This document shows positions 22,700 to 34,400 of a stretch of 64,000 nt of DNA, piece by piece. A program made the position numbers and the translations under genes. The DNA is taken from the NCBI GenBank assembly GCA_018398815.1, contig CM031600.1, forward strand, positions 53,714,236-53,778,235, read 5' to 3'. Under the pieces are notes generated by a model that did not search any database, was not told where the DNA came from, and saw only the letters and a program-made list of their open reading frames with translations. The stretch comes from Conus ventricosus (taxonomy: Eukaryota; Mollusca; Gastropoda; Neogastropoda; Conidae). Positions within the stretch are counted from its first letter, which is position 1; each line of letters begins with the position of its first letter.

Positions 22700-22943
22700 C
22701 CATTGATGACAATGTTTGTTTTTTTTCGCCCCATCTTCTGTGCCACCTCAGTTGCATTGCACCCACGCCACTCATTCCGACTCCCCTTGTCCACAGCTAT
22801 GGCCCCAGCACTGGCAATCCTCAGGGAGCAATCAATGTCAACTCGTCATGAGGCACACATGAGAGGAGACACTGCTCTGCTGCCAAGTCACTTGGTTGTG
22901 TTCTGTGGTGCCTGTTCTGGTCCACCACGTGCAGGACATCATC
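22700..22943 (-). repeat. Repeat B, left part, interrupted by a Tc1-type insertion
   Basis: The sequence runs up to GCAGGACATCATC and then meets the Tc1 terminus at TATACTGCTC. The expected continuation (CTATGCCCCATACTGGCGAC, as in CTAAGCCCCATACTGATGAC at 55,822) resumes at 40,462. The two halves thus form one repeat copy split by a 17.5-kb insertion. Confidence 0.88.
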
Positions 22944-22945
22944 TA

Positions 22946-23364
22946 TACTGCTCAAAACAATTTAGGAGCCACCTGCATTTTTCATATGGTTAGATAACGC
23001 ATCGTAGTGTATAGAATTCAAAGCTTTTGTCCAATTTTTGCACTGAAAGTGTGACGACTGCTTCAATGCAAAACTGGTTTTGGCATGTGTTCACTTGAAT
23101 CTGAGTCTAGTGGGTTGAACGAGTTCATAAAGAAACACCGAAATCACGAAAACATGGTCGCGGTTTGCGAGCACAAAGCTGAGGCAGCAGAGTTGGCTGA
23201 CTGCAAACCGCATTGCACATGCAAGTCGTGCCTTTACTGAACACATGGCAACCAGTTTTGCTGACCAGTGGGTATAAAATGCCGCTTTGGGGGGTGTTTT
23301 TAACCATGCCACCAAAACGGAGTTTAAATGACACTGACTGGGGAAGGGCTGTTGCTTGGCTTCA
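22946..23364 (+). mobile_element. Tc1/mariner-type transposon, left part
   Basis: The left terminal inverted repeat TACTGCTCAAAACAATTTA begins at 22,946, after a TA target dinucleotide (22,944-22,945). Its partner is at the right end (about 40,440-40,459). An ATG at 23,306 opens a transposase start, MPPKRSLNDTDWGRAVAWLQ, typical of the N-terminal helix-turn-helix region. The reading frame is cut at 23,364 by the Polinton insertion and resumes at 39,278. Without the insertion the transposon is about 1.6 kb, the usual Tc1 size. Confidence 0.9.
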
Positions 23365-23557
23365 AGAGAACAGGAAAACCTTCATTCTAAGCCACTTTCA
23401 CCTCCACCGAGTTTTTGGGCGAAAGTGGCCTAAAAGCTGCCTTTTCCTGTGGCGGAAGAGAGAGAGAGAGAATCACCGGCAGACAGACAGAGAAGAGAGA
23501 GACAGAGAGAGACAGACAGACAGACAGAGAGGCGGGCAGACACACACACACACACAC
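23365..23557 (+). repeat. Polinton left terminal inverted repeat
   Basis: About 193 bp, matching 39,086-39,277 in reverse with few differences. It holds a conserved outer ~90 bp, then GA/CAGA-rich low-complexity sequence, ending at an AC array (23,541-23,557). The mate arm has an expanded GT array at the same place. Confidence 0.92.
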
Positions 23558-24240
23558 TCTTTCTCTCTCTCAATTAAATGACATAAAATCCGCACACTTC
23601 TTCTGACTAATTTCCACCTACAAACTTTGTACACGGGGCTGAAATCTGATCACTTTAATTTACGGCTCGCGGCAGTTTGCACCTAGCCTGTGCTGTTTAA
23701 ACGAAACACACTCAGTCGGGTTGCACCACATTTGGAAAAGTCTAGATTGCCATCAGATCGAAGCTGTCGACGTGGCAACGACTGGGACTGTTCATTGAGT
23801 TGGAGCACTGCCACAAAGAAAGGCTGTGTGTATTCCGTCGGGCGCTCAGATGTGACCACTGTGTTTTACTTGTGTTTATTTTTTAAAAATGGCTAAAACT
23901 TACTGAAAACAGGTTTTTTTGTTATTCGAGGCCATACGTTATATTTTTACTGCATGTAAGTATTTGTTGAAAGAATTAGTTGAGTTAGTCAGTTGAAGGC
24001 AACCAACAATTCACGGGACTGCCCGCAAACACACAGCGTTCAAAACTTTAAGGCAAGTAAACACGGCTGATTCGTTACTTGATTGATTGTAACTACAGAT
24101 TCAGTTTTTATGGTGGGCACGCTGATTTGTGTATTAAGATTTTATACTTTTCTACTTCGAACAGGGGGCAGTTTCATTGCCTTAAGTGTGCCCTTATGCA
24201 ACTGAATGGCGAATTTTTATGTTCTGGCAAACAAACTAGA
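23558..24240. other. Polinton interior, no gene recognised
   Basis: A short plus-strand open frame at 23,690-23,896 (68 codons) has no recognisable domain. Nothing else can be supported. Confidence 0.4.
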
Positions 24241-24484
24241 TAGGTTAGGCGACCTTAGTACAATCTACCAGTAGGGGAGGAGGAGTAGTTGTGATGGGCA
24301 AGCACCAATCTTCATCTAAATGCTCAATATACAAAGATGGATGTACTACAACCTACAAAACTATGTGTAACAGATAGGCTGTCACAGCGAGATCCTCGAC
24401 CTTGTTCACAACAGGCGCACGGCAAGCGAGACAAGCATAAAATCAATAACGAGAGACTGGCTTGCCAGGTGAGGGTGGGATGGT

Positions 24485-24520
<36 letters not shown>

Positions 24521-24905
24521 GGGGGGCGGGGGGGGGGGGTATTCCAATTCAGGTTGACAGCGCGCCAGGTGTACAACGTGTTAGCCGCGGGGGTTGTATT
24601 GTCAATAAGGGTGTGAGGTGATAGTGAGAAGATATATACCGAGTTTTGTGCAGGATGGTTTTTGTTTAAAAATATGTTTAATCATGGCAGAACAAAGAAC
24701 AGTGGGAGATTTCTAAAGCTGACAATACTAGACGCGCATGTTGATACCATGCACATAGCAATGACAAGCGAGCACCAGCAAATCCCGTAATCGTTAACGG
24801 CGAAGGCCAAGACCTTAGTACACATCTACCATAAGGAAGAGGAGTAAGTGGGTGGCCGGCACTAACTTCTATAAATGCTCCAAAATACAACAATGACGGT
24901 TTACT
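24240..24905. repeat. Diverged ~105-bp direct repeat pair
   Basis: 24,250-24,350 and 24,805-24,905 share the same order of phrases: ACCTTAGTACA, ATCTACCA, GGAGGAGTA or AGAGGAGTA, GCACTAAC or GCACCAATC, AAATGCTC, ATACAA, ACTACAAC. A G homopolymer tract (24,485-24,539) lies between them. Confidence 0.8.
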
Positions 24906-25064
24906 ACAACTGCGATTAGAGCCGCCATAAAAGCTTGTGCCACAGCAGTAATTGCTGTACTCTGCCACAGCGCCTGTTGCCAGCCTGGTTGAGAAAAGAG
25001 GAGCACAGCAAACTAGAGCTAAGAGGACATATGAGTTGGGCGACATGCTCGCGTTCACTAATAG

Positions 25065-25330
25065 AGCCGCGTGAACGTGACCGACCTAGCTGTGACTCCT
25101 GCCCCACAAAGCCCCGGACAAGTTTACTAACAATAGATCTTACCTCACCTTCTTTGACGTCATGCTTCGCCGTTCCCCGGCGCGTGAACGGTGGCCTACT
25201 TGCTGGACTTTTCTGCCCCACAAAGCCCTGGACAGTTTCTAAAAATAGTTCTTACCTCACCTGCTTTGACGTCATGCATCGCCGTTCACGGCGCGTGAAC
25301 GTGGCCTACTTGCTGGACTCCTGCCCCTGC
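25065..25330. repeat. Tandem ~125-bp repeat with TGACGTCA sites
   Basis: Two successive units share GCCCCACAAAGCCC, TCTTACCTCACCT, TTTGACGTCATGC, CGTTC and GGCGCGTGAAC, GTGGCCTACTTGCTGGACT. Each has a full palindromic CRE (TGACGTCA at about 25,156 and 25,267), the classic ATF/CREB site. A partial third unit lies at about 25,048-25,100. This could be a promoter or enhancer of the Polinton; that role is inference. Confidence 0.8.
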
Positions 25331-25499
25331 TTAGCTGCCTTTTTATAGGCGGGAGTACTTTATACAATCTGACCTTTTATTTAATCAGGCTTTGTTAAAT
25401 GCATTAGGTGGCCTGCTTTTGAACTTGCAACAAAAGAGCCCATGCATTACAAAAACGGCAAGCACTGTCTGCAACCAAGTGGAGTTACACATGACAAAA

Positions 25500-25800
25500 T
25501 AATAAAAGCTCTGTTGTACACCACCCACACTAAGTAATTCCCACCCCCGAAGTCACCCAAGTCCTTAATAAATTTAATTTAAGTTTACCCCCAAGGTCTT
25601 AATTAAGTATTTAATTAATACTTCAAGTTCTATTAATAAGTTCTTGATTAAGTTTTTAAAATAAGTTTTCTGTGATCAAGGTTCATAATAAGTTCTTGAT
25701 TAAGTCATCCTTCTCAGGTACAACCAATTTCTCTTTTAATTAAGTATCTAAAAATTATTCAAAAAAATACAATCTATGGTTTTTACTTAAATAGTAAATG
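25500..25800. other. AT-rich segment with repeated TTAATTAAG/TTCTTGATTAAG
   Basis: TAAGTTCTTGATTAAGT occurs twice (about 25,638 and 25,689) among several TTAATTAA motifs. No gene. The function is unknown. Confidence 0.6.
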
Positions 25801-27500
25801 TCTAGATAGTAACACACACGCCTCAAAAAACGGTCAAACGTTGAGGATGACTTGCTCTAGCGTTCTTAGCATAGAACTTCAGGAAGGTTTTAACATCCGA
25901 AGCAAACCGCATTGATTACAATTTGGGTCTATGGGAGAAATGTCATTAGATAGACTCCATGTCTTTATTTATTGACTTACATCATTATTATAATACGCCA
26001 TGATCTATTTATATAAAAAAATTTAAAATAATATTGCATTATTAAATGGATCAAAAAGATCTTTTGTATATTGGCGATTTGGGCGTGGCAAGATGTCTTT
26101 TTCTGCATATTAATGGCTCAGATTTTTATGAATTGCTTTTGTTTCTGTGCAATTGTGTCTCAAATTTATAGCCGCATAACTGCCCCCAACAGCATGCAAA
26201 TGGCGCCAAAAAAATTGCAACAGTTTTTAAGTTCAATATTCCATGAAGACATTGGGGCCCTTGTATCACATGGAGTTTTTATAGCTGGCATTGAAACAAC
26301 TTGTTCTGGCGTTGGGCGGTGTTTGTTTTCCATAATGCTGTAACATTAATATTTTCTGTCTGTTCCCACTCTGCTAATTTTTTTCCTGCATCCACACGCC
26401 AGGATTTTTAAATGTCCCCACCTGATGCAGCGTTTTCTGCTGATTTTCTAGCATGGTTACTTTCTTCTCCCCTGAATTCAATGTTTCCTGGTTTATGAAT
26501 TTCCAGCTCGTTTTCATTTTGAAGGGAAATAAAATCTATATGATTAAAAGTTAATACTCCATGATTAATGGCATAACAATGTTCCAAATCTGTAATATAG
26601 ATCACAAGCCTATAACTCTAATGAACTTTGTTAAAACTGGATCTTTGCGTTAAATCATCGTAAGGATCATGTTCAGAATCACTGGGAGCAATCTACCGAC
26701 TAGTTTAGTGTACAAACTAAGAACCGTTTGCCCCACACTTTTCACCCTTCTAAGACCCCAGCAGCGTTCTTCATAACCTGGTATGATACATTAAAATGAC
26801 TTGAGAGACAGTTGTTGAAACAGTCTATGCTGAAAATCAGTTCCGAGGAACTGTTTTGTTTTCCCACAGAGCTGCCAAAGAATACAGCCTCGCCTTTTGG
26901 GCATAATAGCTTGGCCAATTAGCTTGGACATTCATAAATTCAGGAAGGTTTAGGCTGCCTTTAGCTGAGGAGAACATCGCTGTTCTTGTTTTTTATTAAA
27001 TTATATTATTTATATTTTATAAAAAAAAAAAATGCAGCACCGAAAAAACTATTATCCAACCTAAGTATAAACCATTCTGCTGTTATTTGGAGGCCTAAGT
27101 GTAGGGATACTCCAAAGCTCGGTAAAAGCTTTTTAAGAATTAAACCAGCAATCTTGGCACACTAGACTTTGAGGATTCAGCAAAGCAGATTCTATCATTG
27201 AGCAGCTTCGTTTAGCCACGAAAGATTTTCTAGTCAAGCAAGGAATAAATTCCAGCAGAACAATATAAATATGTAAGAAAAAAAACTTACATATATAAAA
27301 AATGGCTTCACTCGCAATAAGATAGGCGCGCTGTGGTGAATGCGCTTGCCTTTTAAGCGAAGTAATTTTCGCATTTAGTAAACTGGGGAAAGACGGCGAG
27401 AGAAAAAAGACATAAACCAAGCTATGACAACTACAGCTGCACAAGACGCCTATGAAAGGCAGAGGGACTTGAGCAGTTAATTTTATTAATTGACACACTG
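25801..27500. other. Polinton interior, unassigned short frames
   Basis: Plus-strand 26,071-26,343 (90 codons) and minus-strand 26,408-26,605 (65 codons, polar and rich in Glu and Asn) are open but match no family I can name. They could be pieces of small Polinton proteins. No further feature is visible. Confidence 0.3.
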
Positions 27501-27527
27501 AAAAGAACAGGGGCCTGCAGCTACATA

Positions 27528-28420
27528 TTGAAAGATGTTGATCAAGCAATAATAACAATATATCTAGTAACAGGCAAACCAATTCGAGACATTGCCCCCA
27601 CCAAAATTCATGACTTTTATCAATCCATCAGAAAAACAAAAGATGCAAGAAATCGCGTTTATTGTCGTTGTATAACCTCGTGTTTTTGTTTGCACATAAT
27701 ATTGGCTGAATAAAAAATAACAAAATCTAATATTCGCCAAAAGGATATTGGAAGGGCATCACACAATTAAAAAGCTAAGCAAGCCGCTGAGTCAGTGAAC
27801 AAACCAGCAAAGGAATGGTAACTAAAGCAAGCGATTTGGCAAATTTATTTACCTGCGCCAAACGAATACAGAGACAACACTTTTGTAAACACGAACTCCA
27901 AACGACAACCCCATCAAAGGGATCTCTATATTACCCTCTGATTAGGATAGACGAAAAAGATTTCAGTACGCACTTCCAGTCATTGACATGCTACAAGATA
28001 CAAGATGCGGAGCCAATAACCCAAAAGAGTGCTTCTGCAGTTGCTGTTGCTATACAACTGATATATCAACGAGGCCCCTTTAACTTTCCCTCGCATGATT
28101 CAAGTCGATGTGGAAAAGAATTTAAAGCCCAAGTGAACCATATAATGTTAAAACATAGAGTTACCATTAAAATGAGGCATTCCGGGAGTTCACCGATCAC
28201 AGGCTTAGTTGACAATTTAACAAACAGTTAGCCGAAAGAACTTTTCTCCTACCAGTCACACAGAGAGCGTAATGACAACATCTCGCAACACAGAATTGGG
28301 TTAGAAGACTGCCCTCAGTTTTGCGCGCACCTGAATAAAGAATAAATTTAAAGGACTAAAACCAGTACAAGCAATCAAAAAGAAAAACAATAAATGTTGC
28401 TGAAGGAGAACTCCATACAA
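27528..28420 (+). pseudogene. Polinton DDE integrase, frameshifted
   Basis: The integrase inserts the linear element DNA into the host genome. An open frame at 27,815-28,231 shows the rve-type core: DAEPITQKSASAVAVAIQLI (about 28,008-28,070), followed by CGKEFKAQVNHIMLKHRV (about 28,108-28,162). Beyond that, the conserved GIPGVHRSQA, QLAER, SYQSHRE and WVRRLPSVL pieces lie in changing frames to about 28,320, with a LKPVQAIKKK-type end near 28,350-28,380. The short frame at 27,528-27,713 may be the N-terminal part. At least four frame changes or stops are present, so as assembled it is inactive. Whether they are mutations or consensus errors is open. Confidence 0.82.
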
Positions 28421-31400
28421 CCAGCAAACTAATTACCAATTGGATTTGAAAGTAAGGCACCTTTTTTTCCGGGGGAAGCTGAAGGGGACACTCGCATCAG
28501 GCAACAGATCAGTTTGGAGTGTTGACCCCGTACGAAATCAAAAGGAATTGTAAAAATGAATCCGCCCTGAATCTTTAACGAGAAACTGACACAACAAACA
28601 ACCAGCTCCTCAAAGATCTTTTGTGAAAAAGAACTGCAGATATTCCGCCCGGGCACAGTTCCGCTTTAATTAATTTACCGGTCCTCCAGATTCCCAATTC
28701 ATAATGAAAACTCTGGATTACCAAACACCCTTTTTTTGTGTTTTGTTCTACTAAGAACTTCTTTGTTACAACAGTTTGATGTTGGATTCCTCAGGTAAGA
28801 TTGATCGTAGTTTTACGTTGTCGATGCTGAACAGTCTTATGCCAAACAATGCTTCATTGTAATTGTCCAGTGATATGTTTTGACTGCACCACGCTGCGGG
28901 ATATTCCCTTTGCTTTCTTAATGATTTTCTCCTGGCTCGAAATACTGTACATTATTCGATCTTAACCCCACATACTCCTTGATCACCTTATCCAGAATAC
29001 TTCCATCCTTCATCTTTCTTCCTAAAACCTTCTTGTTAAGTAATTGAATGTAAAGGGCGAATCCATTTAGTAATCAGATGTATCATACCATCCCCGCATG
29101 CCCTTTAGCTACTTTCGGTTTCCATGTCTTTGTATAGATGTCTTCCATTAGAAAAATCTATAAACAAAACTAGTCTGTAATCTGTGGTAAAGTACTCTGG
29201 ACACCGGGATACGAAGGTTTAAAGTAAAGTCATAAAGAAACTCTAACTCAAAAGCTTTGATAATTCTAAAACAGTAAACCCAATAAATAAGTTTGTCTAA
29301 TTGTGACTTTCTATTTTTATTCAATCATTAATACCAAAAAGCTGATCAATGAAATTTTCTGAAGTCCTGATAAATTAGGTTTTGAGTCAGCTTCATGCTT
29401 CATTCTCTTTGGTGACCAATCTACATCTTTTCGCTTGTGCGATTTTCCCCTAGTCTTTCCCAAAAAGCTTGTTCACAACTTTAAAAAAAATCTTTTTCTG
29501 AACACGGGATTTGGTTCTGAGGTCATGTTCTTATGATGTATGGGTTTTTTGAACGTTCTTGATCAAAGCAATTTTAAAGAAACAGCTGTCAAATTCAAAC
29601 CCCTGTCTTAAAAAAATTGAAATCTGTAATGACAGACAAATTTTTTTTGCTTCGAAAATTAGGGACAAGTTTAAAACGGCTTCTTGGGGTCCTTTTAGAC
29701 TTTTTTGCTGCTAAGGGGAAATCTTTTGCAGTCATGGAGTTCATGAGGATATTCTAAGTCCTTCAGAATGAAACCACGCTGTTGATCAGGCGTTAAATAC
29801 CCAAACCCCTTTAAAGCCTTTTGAAATTATTTTCCTGTGTACATTTTAAAGTTGCGTATGGGGAACTTGGGCCCCAAACCCAACCATAAAAAATTTTTGC
29901 GTCTAAAAACATGAATAGTTAGACCTTTTACTTGGATCATAAACTCCAAGTATTTGTTTTTTGCTTACATAAAAGGGGCACGCCCCACAAATTCCCCCAC
30001 GCAATCCCCTTTTCAAACTCTAATCATTGGTAAAAACGACAATAAATCAATCTTTCTCCATAAACTTTAAAAACGTCCCGCTCATCCCGGGGGCAGAAAT
30101 ATAAAACCAGGATCCCGCTATAAGTTTCATGCAGTCTTTTTTATAATTTTTAAAGACGTCCGCCAACAAACAAAAAGTCAGCCATCAATAGATCAGATAT
30201 CTCCCATCGTTTTTTCCCTAACTTCTGCCACGCATCTTTCAGTTGGTAATCGGGAAACAAAGATTTCCCTTTTCCTCTAAACAAAAAGAACGCGCCTTAG
30301 TGGGAAATGTGTCTTCGTCAAACCTTTCCCTGTTCATTATTCATAAGGGTAAACACCCTTTTTTAACAAAGTTGAGTCAAAATATTTTTTCCCTTATTTG
30401 GCAGGACTTTAAGGGGCAAGCTTGCCTCTAATGAACCCATATTGCCCCTAAGCGTAGAAAACATGTTTTTAAAGTGAAACACTGTATTTCTAGATTCAAT
30501 CATGCACCCTGAAAGGGGCTGGTTACTGCTTTTATTTAAAATGAGATCAAACCTCGCAAATTGTAAAGAATACAGCAGCTTTTCCCGTCTTTGGATCAAC
30601 TTTTTTTGAAGTTGCATTTAAAGTGCCCACTTTTAAACTTCCACTAATGTACATGGTCTTTCGTGGGTTTTCACCTTGGGGGTTAGCCTAAAACCGCAAA
30701 TCCAACAGTGAGGCCGTCAACGTTCTTGGCTTCAGGGGTCATTTTGTTTCAGATAAATTCAGATTATTAGAAACAGGCTTACGCACTTCTGCATGCGTCT
30801 AAAAGATTCTGCAGCATCTGGGCCTCTATATAATTCTGGGTTGAATAAACGCCATCCGACCTACAACAATGAGGCAAATGAACAAATCTGATGATTACTC
30901 ATTAAGACTGTTTTTCGAAGTTTTTGTGTGTGCTGGCCCTTCATAAGGAACAATAAGCGACTCGAAGTCTGCGTAAACTACGTATGGACTTGTTTGCAGC
31001 CGTTTCCAGTTCTTAAAACTAACTTTAGATCCTGGCGGGGCGTAGTTAGTTCTGTCTTACAGTCTAACAGAACTTTTACAATGTTTTATATGTTCACTCG
31101 CGCTTGCACAGATGGCATTCTTGTTAAACATTTTCTACAGAATTCTTGTTTGCCATGATCTTTTGAAGTATGCTGCTTTAAACCTACTCATTGTTCGTAT
31201 CAATGTTAAGGGGGCACCCTGCGGGCAAAACATTAGGGGAAAAGTCCACATAACTTTTGGCGGGTTCGCCTTTTTTTTTGGACTTTTCCTTGGGACATTT
31301 AAAATTGGGCGCCAAATTTGTTTCCTCACCCCCATGGTATACAAAAACATTTAAATTGGGTTTTTTTTTTCTTCAAACTGATCAATTTGGTCTACACTAA

Positions 31401-34400
31401 CGGGAAAAAGGATATTCCTTTGAAGTTAAGATTTTGGCGAAATTGCCGAAAATTTAGTCCTTTTCCCCTGCGTGTTCGCGACATAACACCCTTTGCAAAA
31501 AACACCCCCACATGAAACATTTTTTTGTCTGAATTTTTATGTTTAAAACTGCCCACCCCTTTTAAAAACCAACTCTGGGGAAAGGGGAAATGTAACCCCT
31601 TTGCCTAAAATCGGTGCATACTTAGCCTGTTTAACCCAAATCTTAAATTTCGCCCTCTGCCCAACCAGAGCCTCCCCTTTTACTTCTTCAGGGGCACGTC
31701 AAACTGTTAAGCATTCGTCTCCCCAAACCCCGGGGTGTTAATTCATTATGAGAAAAAAATAGTTTTCTGTTTAGTTAGACCCAGACTTCTGGGTTTTCTT
31801 CTTTTAAATTGGGTTAAAATGTCGTTTAAAACAGCTAAAAATTTTTTTAAACTGGGGTCTATTTTTATTTTGGGCCCTGGAACTTGAAAATTAGCATGAA
31901 AAAACGCTTGCCTGTAGGGTTTTTTGGGGTCAATGACTTAAATCAATATAAATTAAGTCCCTCTTGATAAACGCCTCCCCTCAAGCATTCCTTAAAAAAC
32001 AATTCGCCCTTGTCCTTCAAATACTTAGCCTTTCTGTCTTTCTTTTCAAACCCCAAAATAAAAAAATTTTAAATTAAAAAAAAAACAAAAATCAGCAAAC
32101 CAATATAAAAAGGGTTTTTTTTGCGCTTGGACTCATAAACTAAATATAAACACCTTTTGGTTTTGTTAATTTTAGCTTTTTAAAAACAGATTTTAAATGC
32201 TCTTTTTACTTTTTTTAAGTTTCCCTTTTTTACTGCTGGGTCTGGCGGGTTGAGAAAAACTTGTCACCCCCCTTTTCTTTAAAGATCAAACTTTTGTCTT
32301 TTGTAGTCATAAAAAACGGCCTGAAAAACGATTAAATTTTTAAACCCGTAAAGTTTGAGTCAAAAAGGGCGCTTTATTTTTTGGGTCAGTTTGAACGACT
32401 AATTTTAACTGAAAATTTATTTAAAACCATAGCTGTGTGCTTTTGGAAGTTTTAATTTTTTTTTTTGCTAGCACACCAAAACGGCAATTTTAACCCAGGC
32501 CGAAGCTAAAGAAAAAACCTCCAAGGTAAAGCTGCGGGGCGCCATGCCCTTTCAAAGACCAACCCCTTTTCCTTTCCTCCCGATAGAGCGTTTATATCAT
32601 GCTCCTTTAATTTAACATAGAAACAGAAAAAAAGGGCAGCAAAAACCCTTTCGTTTTTTTTTGTTTAAATTTTAAAAAAGGTCCTGCTCTATTATTTGGG
32701 CTGCATTTGTTGAATTTTTTGTTAATTTAAAAAGGGTTTTTACTTCGGGGGTTTCAATAACAGCAGAATTGCCTGCAAATCTCATTTTTAGGGGCGCGTG
32801 GGCACGTTTGGAAAAACCCTTTAACGGGAAAAAGTTTAAATTATAAAAAAAAAAAATTAATTAAGTTTTGAAATATCTTTTAATCTTAAATTTTTTTCAA
32901 TTTTCACGGCGCATCATATTTTAAAAACAAATTTAAATTAACGGTTTTTTTGGGCCCTTCCTTCTCTTTTTTCAATTTAATTTGTTTAAAGTCTCTCACA
33001 TTTTCTTTCTCCCGTTTCCATCCACTGATTATCCTCTTTTGCCTTGGGTTCAACCCCAAAAACCGTTTTTTGTTTTAAAAATTTAATCATCAACCAAAAC
33101 ATTGGAAGATGTAAATTTTTAGACACACGGTCTGCTGTTAACTCTACCCCCCCCAACCCCCAAACAATTTTCTTTTTTCCCGGGTAAAAAAGATAAAAGG
33201 GCTAAGCCCGCAAGCGAAAATTTGGTTGGGACTACCCCAACAAACCCTTGAACTTTCGTTTTTTTGGATTAAAAAAACTTTTCATTTCCCTTTTGAAGGG
33301 TTCTTCATCTTCAACAGCAATAAAATAACCTTTAAAAGGGCGATCTTGTTTGCGACACAAAAATAAAATTCCTTATAGGTCTGCCCGGGCTTCGGGGATA
33401 GGGTTTGTATGATGAATCACTCTTTCGAAAAAAAATTTGCTAATTTTGACTGATTTTTATGCCCAATCAGCCTTTCTAAATTAGGGTTGCTAACAACGCC
33501 AAACCTAAACTTTTATGTCAAAATTTCGGGTATTTTTGCTTGGGTTGTCTGTTGATCTAATAACACTTTTGGGTATTCTTAAAATTAGTTAAATATGAAA
33601 AACTGTCTTTTAATGCTCCTTGAAAGTAGGTGCATCCCTTTTTACAACCCCAAAATCTAAGGGAATAAAAACGTTTTTCCAAATACGAAAAATTTCCCGC
33701 TGAAAATGTTTTTTTGTTGCCCTTTAAAAATCTGCGGCGTCTTTCTGTGTTTTAGTCCATCTTAAATTTTTAAATTTCCCTTTTTTTGAAACGCAAGATC
33801 GGGGCCCTTTCTTTTCCCCCCCCCTTTAAGGCCAAAAACAGAATATTAAAAAAAATGTCTGCATTGTGTAAAAAAAATACTTCTTGCCCCTCAAGTTTTA
33901 CAAAATTTTTTAAGTTGCCCCCCCAAAGTTTCCCGGACAACTGCCTTGGGGGTTTTTTTCTGAGGCGATTCCCTATTTTGAAAGTAAGTCGTCAGAGCCC
34001 GGCACAAATCACTTCATCCGCTCCAAAACCGGAAATTTGACAGTAAAAAAATTTGACTGCATCAATAGAAAGATGGATTTTTTGGAAAGTAATTCCAAAA
34101 ATTTTCCCTTCCACCCCAAAAGGGGTTTTCTTTCATTCTTCTATGCGGCCCAAGAACGAGCCTTTATGCAGGTAACTTTTTTTTTATAAAACAAAATAAA
34201 AAAAATTAATTTTTAAAAGAAACAGGGCCCGGGCCCTTGGGAAGATGAAGATTAAGATTTTTTGATCGGGGAGACGAAAAGAGTTCCCCCCTTTGGGGGC
34301 GGCCCTCGCTCGGGGGTCTCATTGATGATAATTAGCCCGGGAAAACGGGAGTACAAAAACCAACAAGTCGGAAAAAAACAGAAAGAAAGGGCAAATCTTT

